A DNA stretch of 64,000 nucleotides, from NCBI RefSeq assembly GCF_016741775.1, contig NZ_JAERRK010000023.1, positions 62,001 through 126,000 on the forward strand. The letters run 5' to 3'. Below are positions 32,738-42,300 of the stretch, one piece after another (within the stretch, counting starts at the first letter, position 1; the number at the start of each line of letters is the position of its first letter). The stretch comes from Streptomyces actinomycinicus (GTDB lineage Bacteria > Actinomycetota > Actinomycetes > Streptomycetales > Streptomycetaceae). The translations under genes were made by a program, and so were the position numbers. The notes under the pieces were generated by a model that saw only the letters and a list, made by a program, of their open reading frames with translations, was not told the DNA's origin and made no database searches.

Positions 32738-33055
32738 GAGGTCACTCCCATCCCATGTCGTTGCTGTCGGAACCGAGCAATCGCCGGCACTTCACGTTCA
32801 CGATCTCTACCTCCAGTTCCTCCCTGCGGAACTCATAATCCACATAGCGAAAGCTGTGGATCAAGGAATACCAGTGGCACACTTGATCCTTGACACATCT
32901 GTGTCAGGCCACCAACTTGGCTGAGATCCAGTGGAGTTGCGGAGCGGCGGCACAGGGCGGAACCCCGCCCGAACATGACAAACCCACTTGCCGCTTCGTT
33001 CAGTTGTGCGAATACTCGGCTGCTCGGGCGCGCTGATCAACAGCGAGGAGAACTC
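32738..33055. promoter_or_regulatory. Divergent control region of the cluster
   Basis: This 318-bp gap separates the ACP operon (minus) from the LuxR-type regulator (plus). It contains GGATCAAG (32858-32865) with CTTGATCC (32882-32889), and TGACACA-TC-TGTGTCA (32891-32906). Such stacked dyads are unusual in otherwise plain GC-rich DNA and are the best candidates for regulator sites. No clear -10/-35 pair was identified. Confidence 0.55.
32858..32906. promoter_or_regulatory. Stacked inverted repeats, candidate operator
   Basis: Two dyads lie side by side. GGATCAAG and CTTGATCC have 16 bases between them. TGACACA and TGTGTCA have a 2-base centre (16 bp in all). They could bind the 33056 regulator or its truncated paralogue. 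The assignment is from position and symmetry only. Confidence 0.5.
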
Positions 33056-34042
33056 ATGCTTGAGCCGCTGGGATTGGAAGAGCAGACGGAAGCCGTCTAC
33101 CTGGCCGTTCTCCGTCACCCAGGCAGTGACGTCCACGCGCTGGCGGAGCACGTCGGGGCGAGCGAGGAGAGCGTCGCGCGAGCGCTGGACGCCCTGGCGG
33201 ACCTCGCGCTGATCCGGCGCTCATGGTCCGACAGCAGGACGGCTGTGCCCGTCAGTCCACAGGCCGGGCTGGAGGCGCTGCTTGCCCGGCAGCGGTTGGA
33301 ACTGGCCGAAAGACAGCGGCAAGTGGAGGCGGTGCAGCTGGCCGCCGCCGAACTCATCGCCGACTACCCGCCGTTGACGGGAACCGGCCCCGGGCAGGAG
33401 CTGGAACGGCTGGAGGGCGTGGCGGTGGTCCGGCAGACGCTGGAGCAACTGGCCGCGACGGCGCAGGAGGAGACACTCGCCCTCGCTCCCGGCGGCCCCC
33501 AGCTGCCGGACAACCGCGCTGCCAGCCGGCCCCTGGCCCGCTCGATCCTCGCCCGGTCGGTACGGATGAAGACCGTCTACCTGGACAGCGTCCGCAACGA
33601 TCCGGAGAGCCTCGAACACGCCCGCTGGCTGGTCCGCAACGGCGCCGAGACCCGGACCACCCCTGTCCTCCCCCTGCGGCTCCAGGTCGTGGACCGGGCC
33701 ATCGCACTCGTCCCGATCGACCCGCAGGACACCTCCCGCGGCGCGCTCCTCGTCCGGGAGGCAGGCCTGGTCCACGCCCTCGTGTCCCTCTTCGACCTGA
33801 TCTGGGACTCCGCGGTCCCCTTCGGCGAACCGGCGCCCCGCAGCGAGGACTCGTTCACCCGGCAGGAACTCGAACTGCTCCACCTGCTCAACCAGGGCCT
33901 CACCGACGAGGCGGCCGCGCGGAAGCTCGGCGTCTCGCTCCGCACGGAGCGGCGCATGATCACCAACATCGCCGACCGGCTGGGGGCCAAGAGCCGGTTC
34001 CAGCTCGGGCAGCGCTCGTACGCACGCGGGCTGCTCTCCTGA
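33056..34042 (+). CDS. TrmB/LuxR-type transcriptional regulator
   Basis: The product has 328 residues from ATG 33056, five bases after GAGGAG. A TrmB-like winged-helix at 1-60 (EEQTEAVYLAVLRHPGSDVH) leads into a helical linker (LELAERQRQVEAVQLAAAEL). A sensor region follows (about 120-245), and then a C-terminal LuxR HTH (FTRQELELLHLLNQGLTDEA and LGVSLRTERRMITNIADRLG). This two-HTH layout is common in Streptomyces cluster regulators. It is transcribed away from the ACP operon and is probably its activator. The gene at 19051-19827 is a shortened relative without the LuxR end. Confidence 0.83.
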   Translation: MLEPLGLEEQTEAVYLAVLRHPGSDVHALAEHVGASEESVARALDALADLALIRRSWSDSRTAVPVSPQAGLEALLARQRLELAERQRQVEAVQLAAAELIADYPPLTGTGPGQELERLEGVAVVRQTLEQLAATAQEETLALAPGGPQLPDNRAASRPLARSILARSVRMKTVYLDSVRNDPESLEHARWLVRNGAETRTTPVLPLRLQVVDRAIALVPIDPQDTSRGALLVREAGLVHALVSLFDLIWDSAVPFGEPAPRSEDSFTRQELELLHLLNQGLTDEAAARKLGVSLRTERRMITNIADRLGAKSRFQLGQRSYARGLLS

Positions 34043-34327
34043 GGGCCGGACCGGGCGGTGCGGGGCCGCCCGGTGGCCGGGTCTGCCGCGGTGGCACAAA
34101 CGAGCTACGGCACACATGCGCCACGGCGGCCGGCCCGATTCCGCTCGCGGCCGGGCCTAACCTCTTCCTGGCCCCAGCCCGGCCCCGCGCACCGCCAGCG
34201 ACGGGCGGCCGGTGCAGCGGGAGCCGACCACCGCTCGACACCAGGGGAGACGCATGTCCGCGATACATCGGTGCAGACTGCGAACCGGTCCGCGCGCCGG
34301 GATCCGGCCGGCGGCGGGGCCGGCTGT

Positions 34328-35137
34328 ATGAGTGCCGCACGGTCGGAGCGCTCCGGCGCCGGTGTCCCATGCATCACCATCGTCATCGCCACCGAACTGC
34401 GGCCCGACCGGCTCGGCTACCTGGCCGCCGCGCACGCCAGCCTCGACCGCCAGGACGTGCCCTGGGAGGCGCTGGTCGCGATCGACGGCGCCGACCCCGC
34501 GCGGCTCCCGTCGGCCCTCGCCCGGGATCCGCGGGTACGCACCCTCGCGCTGCCCCGCCACGTCGGTGCGGCCTGCGCCCGCAATCTCGCGCTGAACGAG
34601 GTGCGCACCGAGCTGATGAACTGGATGGACGACGACGACGAGCTACCGCCCGGCAGCCTGTCCGTCCGGCTGCGGGCCCTGTACGAGACCGGGGTCGGCT
34701 GGGCCGCCGGATACAGCGAGGACCTCCACCCCGACGGTTCGACCACCCTCTGGCGGTGCTCCACCCCGCCGGGCCGCCACGACGCGGGGGACGTGTGGAC
34801 GTACTGGAAGGACCCTTCCGACACCATCCCGCTGGGCCCCACCACGATCCTCGCCCGCACCGAACTGGTGCGGGCGGCGGGCGGGATGGGCGGCCTGGTG
34901 CAGGGTGAGGACTACTGCGCCGCCCTCGGCGTCACCGCCCTCGCGCCCGGCGTGCTGCTGCCCGTCCCGGTCTACCGGTACCGCAAGCACGCGGGCCAGA
35001 TGACCCGGCAGGAGTCCTACGACGAGTTGGAGGCCCGGGCCAGGATCCACGCCTGGAACTTCGGACGCTGCCTGAGGGAGTTCTCGCCGCGTCCCCGTGA
35101 AGCCGTGCTGGCAGGCGACTTCGGCCGGGCACTGTGA
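34328..35137 (+). CDS. Family 2 (GT-A) glycosyltransferase
   Basis: The product has 269 residues from ATG 34328; the ribosome site is weak, so a start up to 90 bases upstream is possible. A typical GT2 beginning (CITIVIATELRPDRLGYLAA, then QDVPWEALVAIDGADP) is followed by the nucleotide/metal motif ELMNWMDDDDELPPGSL. The C-terminal acceptor region contains GLVQGEDYCAALG (an ED pair typical of GT2). It would transfer a sugar from a nucleotide sugar. No dTDP-sugar genes are in the window, so the donor must come from elsewhere. It overlaps the next gene by GTGA. Confidence 0.75.
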   Translation: MSAARSERSGAGVPCITIVIATELRPDRLGYLAAAHASLDRQDVPWEALVAIDGADPARLPSALARDPRVRTLALPRHVGAACARNLALNEVRTELMNWMDDDDELPPGSLSVRLRALYETGVGWAAGYSEDLHPDGSTTLWRCSTPPGRHDAGDVWTYWKDPSDTIPLGPTTILARTELVRAAGGMGGLVQGEDYCAALGVTALAPGVLLPVPVYRYRKHAGQMTRQESYDELEARARIHAWNFGRCLREFSPRPREAVLAGDFGRAL

Positions 35138-35934
35138 CGGCCGCGGGCCAGGCGCGGACGCGCACGGAACTCGACGGGGAGCCCGTCGGAGCGGCGCAGC
35201 TCCAGGCCTTGGCACTGACCAACTACGGCCATTTCACGACCATGCGCGTCGAAGACGGACGGGTGCGCGGCCTTTCCCTGCACCTCGAACGGCTCCGGCG
35301 CGACTGCCGGACCCTCTTCGGCACCGACCTCGACCTCCTGCGCGTCCGGGAACTCGCCCGCCGCGCGGCGCCTCCCACCGGGTCCGCCACCGTCCGCGTC
35401 ACCGTCTTCGACCCGCTCACCGACCTCGGCAGACCAGCCGCAGTCGGCGAGCCGCGCGTGCTGACGACCTCCCGGCCGGCCGCCGACGCCCCTCTTCCCG
35501 CGCTCGGAGTGCGGTCGGTGGTGTACGCCCGGGAGGTACCGGAGGTCAAGGGCGTCGGGCTCTTCGCCGGACTCCACCACCGCCGCCTGGCCCAGCTGGA
35601 CGGGTTCGACGACGCCCTGTACGTGGGCCGGGACGGGACCGTCTGCGAGGGGGTGACCTGGAACATCGGCTTCTTCGACGGCAGCCGGGTGGTCTGGCCG
35701 GCCGCCGTATGCCTCGCCGGGGTGACCATGGAGCTGCTCAAGCGCGCGACCGGCCACGAGTCGCGGCCGGTCCGGACCGTCGAAGTGCGGGACATGCGGG
35801 CGGCCTTCGCCACCAACGCCGCGATCGGCGTCCGGGCCGTCGAACGCATCGACGGGGTGCGTCTGCCGGCCGCGCACCCCGCCATCGACGCCCTGCGGCG
35901 GGCGTACCTGGCCCTGCCGGGCGAACTCCTGTAG
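35134..35934 (+). CDS. pabC: Class IV PLP enzyme, probable aminodeoxychorismate lyase
   Basis: The product has 266 residues from GTG 35134. It follows the fold-type IV pattern: RVEDGRVRGLSLHLERLRRD near the start, the PLP lysine in PEVKGVGLFAGLHHRRLAQ, and CEGVTWNIGFFDG, which holds the conserved Glu and the N-x-x-F block. The family contains aminodeoxychorismate lyase and branched-chain or D-amino-acid aminotransferases. The PabA-PabB fusion in the same cluster favours lyase activity, giving 4-aminobenzoate and pyruvate. Alternatively it is an aminotransferase of the cluster. The gene is coupled to the GT gene. Confidence 0.72.
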   Translation: MTAAGQARTRTELDGEPVGAAQLQALALTNYGHFTTMRVEDGRVRGLSLHLERLRRDCRTLFGTDLDLLRVRELARRAAPPTGSATVRVTVFDPLTDLGRPAAVGEPRVLTTSRPAADAPLPALGVRSVVYAREVPEVKGVGLFAGLHHRRLAQLDGFDDALYVGRDGTVCEGVTWNIGFFDGSRVVWPAAVCLAGVTMELLKRATGHESRPVRTVEVRDMRAAFATNAAIGVRAVERIDGVRLPAAHPAIDALRRAYLALPGELL

Positions 35935-36246
35935 CACGTCGGGCATTTCCAGCACCACCACACCCAGCACACGCACCACAGCCAGCACACGCACCACACC
36001 CACCACTCCCGCGGAAGCCGCTTGCGCTGGTTCCAAGCCACTACCCGCGCCCGGCAGGGCAGCCTGCCGGTCCGCATCGCTCTGCACGGGCACCAACCGT
36101 TGATCCCGTTTCCTCGCTGTCGGCCCGGTGCCCGCAAACGCATGCAGGGAACGTGTTCGGGACACTACGTTGTCGGGCAGCAAGCACCGAAAGTGCGTAC
36201 GACTCAAGGCCGGTGGAGTACGCGAAGACAATCAGGGGGAGGCAGC
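35935..36246. other. Intergenic with CAC-rich tandem repeats
   Basis: CCAGCACACGCACCACA occurs at 35964-35980 and 35982-35998, within a longer CAC/CCA-rich run (35955-36010). No gene was seen. It marks the right edge of the biosynthetic cluster. Confidence 0.55.
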
Positions 36247-37428
36247 GTGACGGACGCAGAAGCGCAGAGCGGGACGCACGGCAACAAGGAGGGCGACAGA
36301 GCGCGAGCTTGGCGTTCCTGGTCGGCGTCGCGCAGACGCCGGGGCCTGCAGGGCGAGGCGACCGATGCCGGACTCGGCTCGGTACGGATGGTGCACCGCT
36401 CACGACTGCCGCTGTGGACACGTCCGTTCGCACCGTTGCTGACCGCGGTCGTGGGCGGCCTCTGCCTCGTGCTGGTGCTGATGCGCAACCCCGTCGCGGC
36501 CCTCTGCGTCGCCTTGCTCATACCGGCAGGACTCTTCGCCTACGCCACCGCCGCACCGTCCAGGCTCCGCGGGGGCCGCCAGTTCATTGCGGTGTGCGAC
36601 GGCGGACTTGTGATCGCCCACGAGTACCTGCCGGCACGCGCCGTGCCGTGGACGCAGGTTCAGGAGTGGCGGACAGCGGTAGCGCGGCCCGGCGTCGAGC
36701 AGCCGGACGTACTGGTCATCGAGGGGGAGGACGAGGAGACGGAGATCCCAGTCGGTGCGGTCCACCGACGAGGCGATCTGGTCCGAGCCCTGGCGCGCCG
36801 CTCTCCCGCGCCGCCCAACTACCGGCGAGGCGTCAGCATCGCGGCGGCCATGGCCGTCTTTGCGGGGCTGCTCGGCTGGCTGGCGCATTGGCAGTTCGAT
36901 CCCCGTCACGAAGAGGCACTGCCCAGTATCGATCATCTCGGTGCGGCCTGTGATTACCCCGGGGTCGCGTACGACGGAGCGGCGGCCTATGACAGCTCCC
37001 GGCCGCGGCAACTGGTCATCTACCAGAAGACGACCGGGGACTACGATCGCCACACGATCACCGAGCCCGCGAACACGTCGTCCGCCATCAGCCCCGAAGC
37101 AGTCGACAAGGTGCAGCTGATCGCCTGTGTCCACCGAAGCGACGACCCCTACGGGGACATCACGGACACCCGGTGCGAGTACGTCTACGGCGACGGAACG
37201 GCTGGCCGGCCCGTCTTCGGCCAGCAGATGCCGGACCGAGTCCTCAACGTCCAGATCGTCCACTACGTCGTGGACGTCTACGAACTGCGCACCCATCGCA
37301 AGGTCACCTCACGGCGAGTCGACGGCGACGACATGACCTGCCCGGGATCCCTCACGGCCACGGAGGCCGTCTACAGTCAGATCAGCGACACGGCCTTCCA
37401 CCGCCTGCTGGACCCCTTGACGCGTTAG
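36247..37428 (+). CDS. Membrane protein of unknown function (three helices)
   Basis: The product has 393 residues from GTG 36247, behind GGGGAGG. A charged N-terminal segment is followed by two close helices (FAPLLTAVVGGLCLVLVLMR and VAALCVALLIPAGLFAYATA). Next comes a PH-like cytoplasmic domain (about 105-190: FIAVCDGGLVIAHEYLPARA, VPWTQVQEWRTAVA, and VIEGEDEETEIPVGAVHR), then a third helix (VSIAAAMAVFAGLLGWLAHW). An outside C-terminal domain has cysteines and Tyr/Asp-rich blocks. It fits a group of Streptomyces membrane proteins without known role. It stands alone. Confidence 0.7.
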   Translation: MTDAEAQSGTHGNKEGDRARAWRSWSASRRRRGLQGEATDAGLGSVRMVHRSRLPLWTRPFAPLLTAVVGGLCLVLVLMRNPVAALCVALLIPAGLFAYATAAPSRLRGGRQFIAVCDGGLVIAHEYLPARAVPWTQVQEWRTAVARPGVEQPDVLVIEGEDEETEIPVGAVHRRGDLVRALARRSPAPPNYRRGVSIAAAMAVFAGLLGWLAHWQFDPRHEEALPSIDHLGAACDYPGVAYDGAAAYDSSRPRQLVIYQKTTGDYDRHTITEPANTSSAISPEAVDKVQLIACVHRSDDPYGDITDTRCEYVYGDGTAGRPVFGQQMPDRVLNVQIVHYVVDVYELRTHRKVTSRRVDGDDMTCPGSLTATEAVYSQISDTAFHRLLDPLTR

Positions 37429-37520
37429 CCATTTCAAACGCCGGCCGCGTCCTTGCGCGGCACGGCCTTCTCCACCCGACCAGCTTCGGCCCCCTTCCTC
37501 CTCGCCGCCGCGGCCGGAGC

Positions 37521-37540
37521 GGGCGGCCTTCAGGCCGCCC
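37521..37540. terminator. Hairpin between convergent genes
   Basis: GGGCGGCCT-TC-AGGCCGCCC makes a perfect nine-base stem with a two-base loop. It lies 93 bp past the stop of the membrane-protein gene and before the converging dipeptidase gene. It is a likely bidirectional terminator. Confidence 0.55.
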
Positions 37541-37697
37541 TCGAGGACCTTCAGCAGGTCGACGCCGATGTCTGCAGCACCAGGACCCTGTCCTCTGCGG
37601 GGAACGCGCCCGCAGCCAGCACGAGAAGGAAATCCGCTGCGGCGAACGCCCCCTCACCGCGACAGCGTGACGGGTTACCCCCGCTCAGCCGAGAGCG

Positions 37698-38360
37698 TCA
37701 CTCGCGCCCCTCCCACCGACTCGGCCCGTAACAGGCGCTTGCCACTCCAGTGACCAGCGCCCAGTAGCGGTCGCCGAACGACCAGTGCCACCACTCCGTC
37801 GGGTAGTTCACCAAGCCCACGGCCGTCAGTGCGCGTCCCAGAATCGCCCGGTGCGAGCGCGCCCGCTCGCTGATCCCAGCGGCGTCGGTGTAACACGCTC
37901 CGGCGCTCTCCTCCGGAGTCGCGTTCATGGGCGTGCCCATGTCCAGCTCGCGGCCGTCCGCATCCACGAGTGTCAGATCCACGGCCGCTCCCGCACTGTG
38001 CGGCGCGATCTCGGGCGGTGACACGAAGCGGCTCGCCGCCGACCGGATCTGCTCGTCGGACCATCCCGGCTGCTCAGCTCTCAGTCTCGCCGCGTACTCC
38101 TCGAAGTAGCGGTGCTGCAGCCCGGGGGGACGATAGCCCTCGACCACCAGGAACCGCAGGCCGGTCGGCAAGAGCCCCTGCGCCTGAAGCAGACGCCCCA
38201 GCACGCCTTCCCGCAGGTAGAAGAAAGCGTCCGAGTCGCTCTGCTTCCGCAAGTCCACAAGGAGCGGACTTTCCCTCCGGACATCGATCAGCGGCTCATC
38301 GCACTCGTGCACGGGGACGGCCGCGACACGTGGATCCGACATCAAGATGATCTCGCTCAT
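37698..38360 (-). CDS. D-Ala-D-Ala dipeptidase, VanX family (peptidase M15D)
   Basis: The product has 220 residues. The zinc-binding set is visible: the HSAGAAVDLTLVD block (His and Asp ligands, about 120-132) and EWWHWSFGD (catalytic Glu and third zinc His, about 190-198). LRFLVVEGYRPPGLQHRYFE is the other family block. It hydrolyses D-Ala-D-Ala dipeptides inside the cell. No vanH, vanA or vanRS genes are near, so it is probably a stand-alone DdpX-type enzyme for cell-wall peptide recycling rather than glycopeptide resistance. The start is ATG 38360; an alternative is the next Met (MSDPRVAAV). Confidence 0.82.
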   Translation of the reverse strand: MSEIILMSDPRVAAVPVHECDEPLIDVRRESPLLVDLRKQSDSDAFFYLREGVLGRLLQAQGLLPTGLRFLVVEGYRPPGLQHRYFEEYAARLRAEQPGWSDEQIRSAASRFVSPPEIAPHSAGAAVDLTLVDADGRELDMGTPMNATPEESAGACYTDAAGISERARSHRAILGRALTAVGLVNYPTEWWHWSFGDRYWALVTGVASACYGPSRWEGRE

Positions 38361-38583
38361 CCCGCGATCATCTCGCAGGTGCTGCCGGAGCCGTCGAGGA
38401 CCCCCAAGGACCCGCAGATCCCCTTGCCACTCCCCCACACCTTCGCGCGGATGACGCCAACCACCGGTGACCGTTTACGGTCGCGGCACCAGGCACCGCC
38501 CCTGCCAGGGTTTCTGCGCGCCCCGGGCGCCCGGGGCGATTGGTGTTTGCGCGGTGCCCGTCGGTGTTCTCGGAGTTCCACCC

Positions 38584-39294
38584 CTACGCGCGCGCCGTCG
38601 CCAGGCCCCAGACCGTCAGCGCGACGGCCGCGCTCGTGACCAGGGTGTAGGCGGTCACCCGGCCACCGCCCAGCGCTCGGGGATCTTCGGCGGTCCGCGA
38701 CCACAGCGGTCGCGGTTCGCACCACAGATACGTCAGGAACCCGGCGCCCGTGAGGAGGGTCGAGACGTACCAGTGCCCCGGATTGGCCCGGGGCCTGTCA
38801 CGGAACGCGATGGCGGCGAGTACGGCCAGACCGCAGGCGAGCACGGCCCAGCGCAGCCACTCCTGCGGGATGAAGCGCCAGTAGAGGACGGGGACGAATG
38901 CCGATATGCCGCCCAGTTCTGACAGTGGGTCGTCCTCGGCGAAGGTGACGGTCTTCCCCTGGGCGCGGGCCTCGCGCCGCACCGTGTCCTCGAAGATCCG
39001 GACGCCGCCGGGGCTGAGCGGGAGTTCGCTGAAGCGGTGGGTGACCTCCTTGTCACCGAGGAAGCCGGTCGACCAGCTCGCCCGGACCTCCAGGAGATCC
39101 GTCTGCCGGACGTGCACGACGGGTGATCCGTCGCGTCCGGCGTCCCGCACCAGGTCGGACACGCCGGCCTGGGCGGGCAGCAGGTGCGACATCCCGCTGA
39201 GCGTTCCGGCCAGCAGGAGCAGCAGGGCCGCCGCCCGCAGGGGACGGTCCGGTATGCGCCGAACCGCCCGGCTCGGCAGGGATGTCGCCTTCAC
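38584..39294 (-). CDS. Four-helix membrane protein after the RHS gene, candidate immunity protein
   Basis: The product has 236 residues. Helices are at about 20-40, 147-164 (LRWAVLACGLAVLAAIAF), 176-191 and 213-232. Between the first and second helix lies a 105-residue domain, probably outside the membrane, that starts LVRDAGRDGSPVVHVRQTDL. It begins 15 bp after the RHS stop and is read in the same direction, the place where immunity genes of RHS polymorphic toxins sit. A membrane immunity protein would fit a toxin that acts at or enters through the membrane. I recognise no known immunity family, so the role is inferred from position. Confidence 0.6.
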   Translation of the reverse strand: MKATSLPSRAVRRIPDRPLRAAALLLLLAGTLSGMSHLLPAQAGVSDLVRDAGRDGSPVVHVRQTDLLEVRASWSTGFLGDKEVTHRFSELPLSPGGVRIFEDTVRREARAQGKTVTFAEDDPLSELGGISAFVPVLYWRFIPQEWLRWAVLACGLAVLAAIAFRDRPRANPGHWYVSTLLTGAGFLTYLWCEPRPLWSRTAEDPRALGGGRVTAYTLVTSAAVALTVWGLATARA

Positions 39295-39309
39295 TTGTGT
39301 CGGTTCTCC

Positions 39310-42300
39310 TTATTCACGGATGGTCATCGTGTAGTAGTAGGTCTGGTGCACACTGGCCATCTGGTGGCCCTGACCTCGCTCCATGCCGATCCCCGTCCAG
39401 TCCGGCAGGTGGAACAGGGACTTGGTGCCCGTGTTGTTGAAGGCCGCGACGGCTACGGTGAACTCCCGCCTCTTCTTGTTGATGTTCACCACCTGGAAGA
39501 CCTCGTTGTAGGACCCGAGGAAGGCGTCGGGTGTACCCGTGCCCCCCTGCCCGTCCGTCTTCATCCCCCACAGGTCCTTGAAGAGGTTGGTCTTGGGGTC
39601 ACTATACGAAGCGTCACCACCGAGCATGGACGGCGGCAGGTCCCAGTCCGCGTCGACAGACCTGGTCAGGTACTTCAGCAGTTCCCGGTTGTGCGGGCCG
39701 GTCGCCAGCTGCTGTGTGATCCTGGCCCCCGCACCGAAGGTGAGGGCGCCGCCCTTGCCGTCGAGCCACCGCTGCAGCACGTCCTGCCAGACGACGTCGG
39801 AGGTCTGGCCCTGCAGGTCGGCGCAGCCGGCGGCGACGCCGGAGCTGACTTCGGCCCCCTCGGTGCACGGCTTCATGTTGCCCCCGAGGACGTACACGTA
39901 GTTGCGCAGCTCGATGGCCAGCCTCTTGTTCAGTCCCTTCTGCGTGTTCACGAGGGCGTTGAGCGCATTCTGGCAGGCCTGGTCGCACCCGGGTGCGGGA
40001 GCCGTCGCCGGGCCGCGCGGGGTGTTGGGGATGCCGCCGCTCGTGTGCTGGCCGGACGGCTTGCCGTTCACCACCAGCGGCGGACGGTGTCCGCAGCGGC
40101 AGGCCCGGTTCAGGCCGGTGGGGTCGCTGTAGTTGACGGGATCGTTCGCGGAGTAGCTGTAGGAGCTGAGCTTCTGCGGTTCGTACGGCGACTGCACCGG
40201 GTCCGTGGACAGGAACCGCCCCAGCTGGGGATCGTAGACACGCGCGCCCAGCAGCGAGAAGCCCGTCGAGTCGTCCTCGGCCTTGCCGAGGAAGCCGCGG
40301 TCGCTGCCGCCGGCCAGGCCGGTGGCCCCGCGCTGTGCCCCGAACGGCGTGTACCGGCGCCGGGTGACGACCCCGGCCACGCTCACCGCGAGCTGTGTGG
40401 ACGCCTGCCCGTCTCCGAGCAGCCAGGTCAGCACGCCACCTGCGGAGCCGTCTGCGGTGCGCATGGCGAGACTGGCGTCCCCCGCGCTGTAGTAGCGGGT
40501 GGCCCTGGCCGCCGCCGTGCCCGACTTGTGCAGCTCGTGGCCGTCCAGGTAGAGGACGTTCTCCTGCTTCGAGGTGCGCAGGAGGACGTCGCCGTCCGCG
40601 TCGTAGACGTACCGGGTGGTCTCGTCGCCGCCGGTCTGCTTCTGGGTGATGGAGGCCAGCCGGCGCTCCGGGGTCCAGTCGAGGGTGGAGGCGACCCCGC
40701 CGAAGGTACGGCTCTTCAGCTGGCCTGCGGCGTCGTAGCCATAGATGTCCGTGCCCGAGGGCGAGGTCACCGAGGCGACGGCGTGCGGGTGCGGCCGGTC
40801 CGGGGTGTAGGTGGACTCGTCGGCGCTGTAGCCGGCGTAGCCGTAGTCCTTCTTCACCGACCCGCTCCGGGTGGTGTCGATGACGGCCTGGACGTTGCCC
40901 ATCCGGTCGTAGGCGTACTTCGTCTGGTACGGCGCCGGTCCCGCGAAGTCGGACTGCGGTGTGCTGCCGCAGCTGGTTGCCGCGGTGGTCCAGGCGTCCG
41001 TGAGCCGGTTCAGGTCGTCGTAGCCGAAGCACTCCTGCTGGTTGTCGGCCGAGGCGCGCAGCGCGGTGACCGCGCCGGAGTTGTCTCGGGTGTAGGTGTC
41101 GTCCTGGACCTTGGTGCCGGTGCCGTTCTTCACGGTGGTGGTGACGATGTTCTTCAGCCAGCCGGTGCCGTTGGCGTCGTCGTAGGCGAAGGTCCGGGTG
41201 AGGGATGTGCCCGTGCCCGCGGTGCCGAAGCCGCGCGAGGTGAGCCGGCCCAGGCCGTCATAGCCGGTCCCGGACAGATAGGTGGTCAGGGCGCTGGAGA
41301 CCTTGGAGAGCCTGCCCTGTGTGGTGTAGTCCGTGGTGACGGTCTCCCGGGGCAGGCCGCCGATCGCCGGGTAGTCCACCGAGGTGACGTGATCGACGGA
41401 GTCGTAGCCGTACCCGAAGGTGTACGAGCCCGCGAGACCTGCGCCGTCGTCCGGCACGGTGACCGTCTTCGACGTCGGGCGTCCGCCGGCGTCGTAGGTG
41501 TTCACCTTGGCGGTGTAGGCCTGCCCGCCGGAGTAGGTGGTGGACGCGGCCGGCAGGCCCTTGCCACCGGTGGCGGAGTCGTACGTCCGGCTGGTGAGCA
41601 CGGTGGTGCCCTGCTTGGTCTTGGTGGACCGCATCAGGTTGTCGTACTCGTACGTGAGGACGGTCTTGTTGGCGTCCTCGGTGGTCAGCACCTGGCCGTT
41701 GGCGTCGTACGTCGTCGAACTCGCGCCGGCGTCGGGGTCCTCGGTGGTGAGCCGGTCACCCGCCCAGTTGTAGGTGTAGTGGGTGGTGTTGCCGCGCGAG
41801 TCGTGGATGTACTTCAGCTTCCCGCTGCGCGTGTACTCGTACGAGGTGGTGTACGACTCGGCACCGATGTGCTCGACCACCTTCTCGGTGCGGCCGTAGA
41901 CGTCCGTGTAGGTGTCGACGGGGCCGCCGGTGGGCGGGAAGACCGTGGTCAGGTCGGCGCCGCCGTAGCGGGTGACGGTCTTGTTGACCGGCTGGACCAC
42001 ACCGTTGACCTGGATCTGGCTCAGGGTGGTGCGCCCGGCCCAGTCGACCTCCGCGTCGGTGTACGACGGCAGGTCGGCGACGGCCGCGTTCACCGGGCCC
42101 GAGCCGGTCGCCCCGGAGTTGTAGAACGGCGCCGAGGTGCCGGCCACGTTGCCCGAGGAGTCGTAGCGGGTCACGGTCACGGTGCGGCCCGTGCCCGTGG
42201 CCGACGGCTCCTGCTTCTCGCGTTCCCGGCCCAGCCCGTCGCTGTAGACGACCGACTTGGCGTAGGTCGCGCTCTTCTGGAGGGTCTCGGTGGTGGTTCT

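Noticed and set aside
37698..38360. Glycopeptide-resistance operon
   Set aside because: Only a VanX-like dipeptidase is present. No vanH, ligase or two-component genes are near, so a resistance role is not supported.
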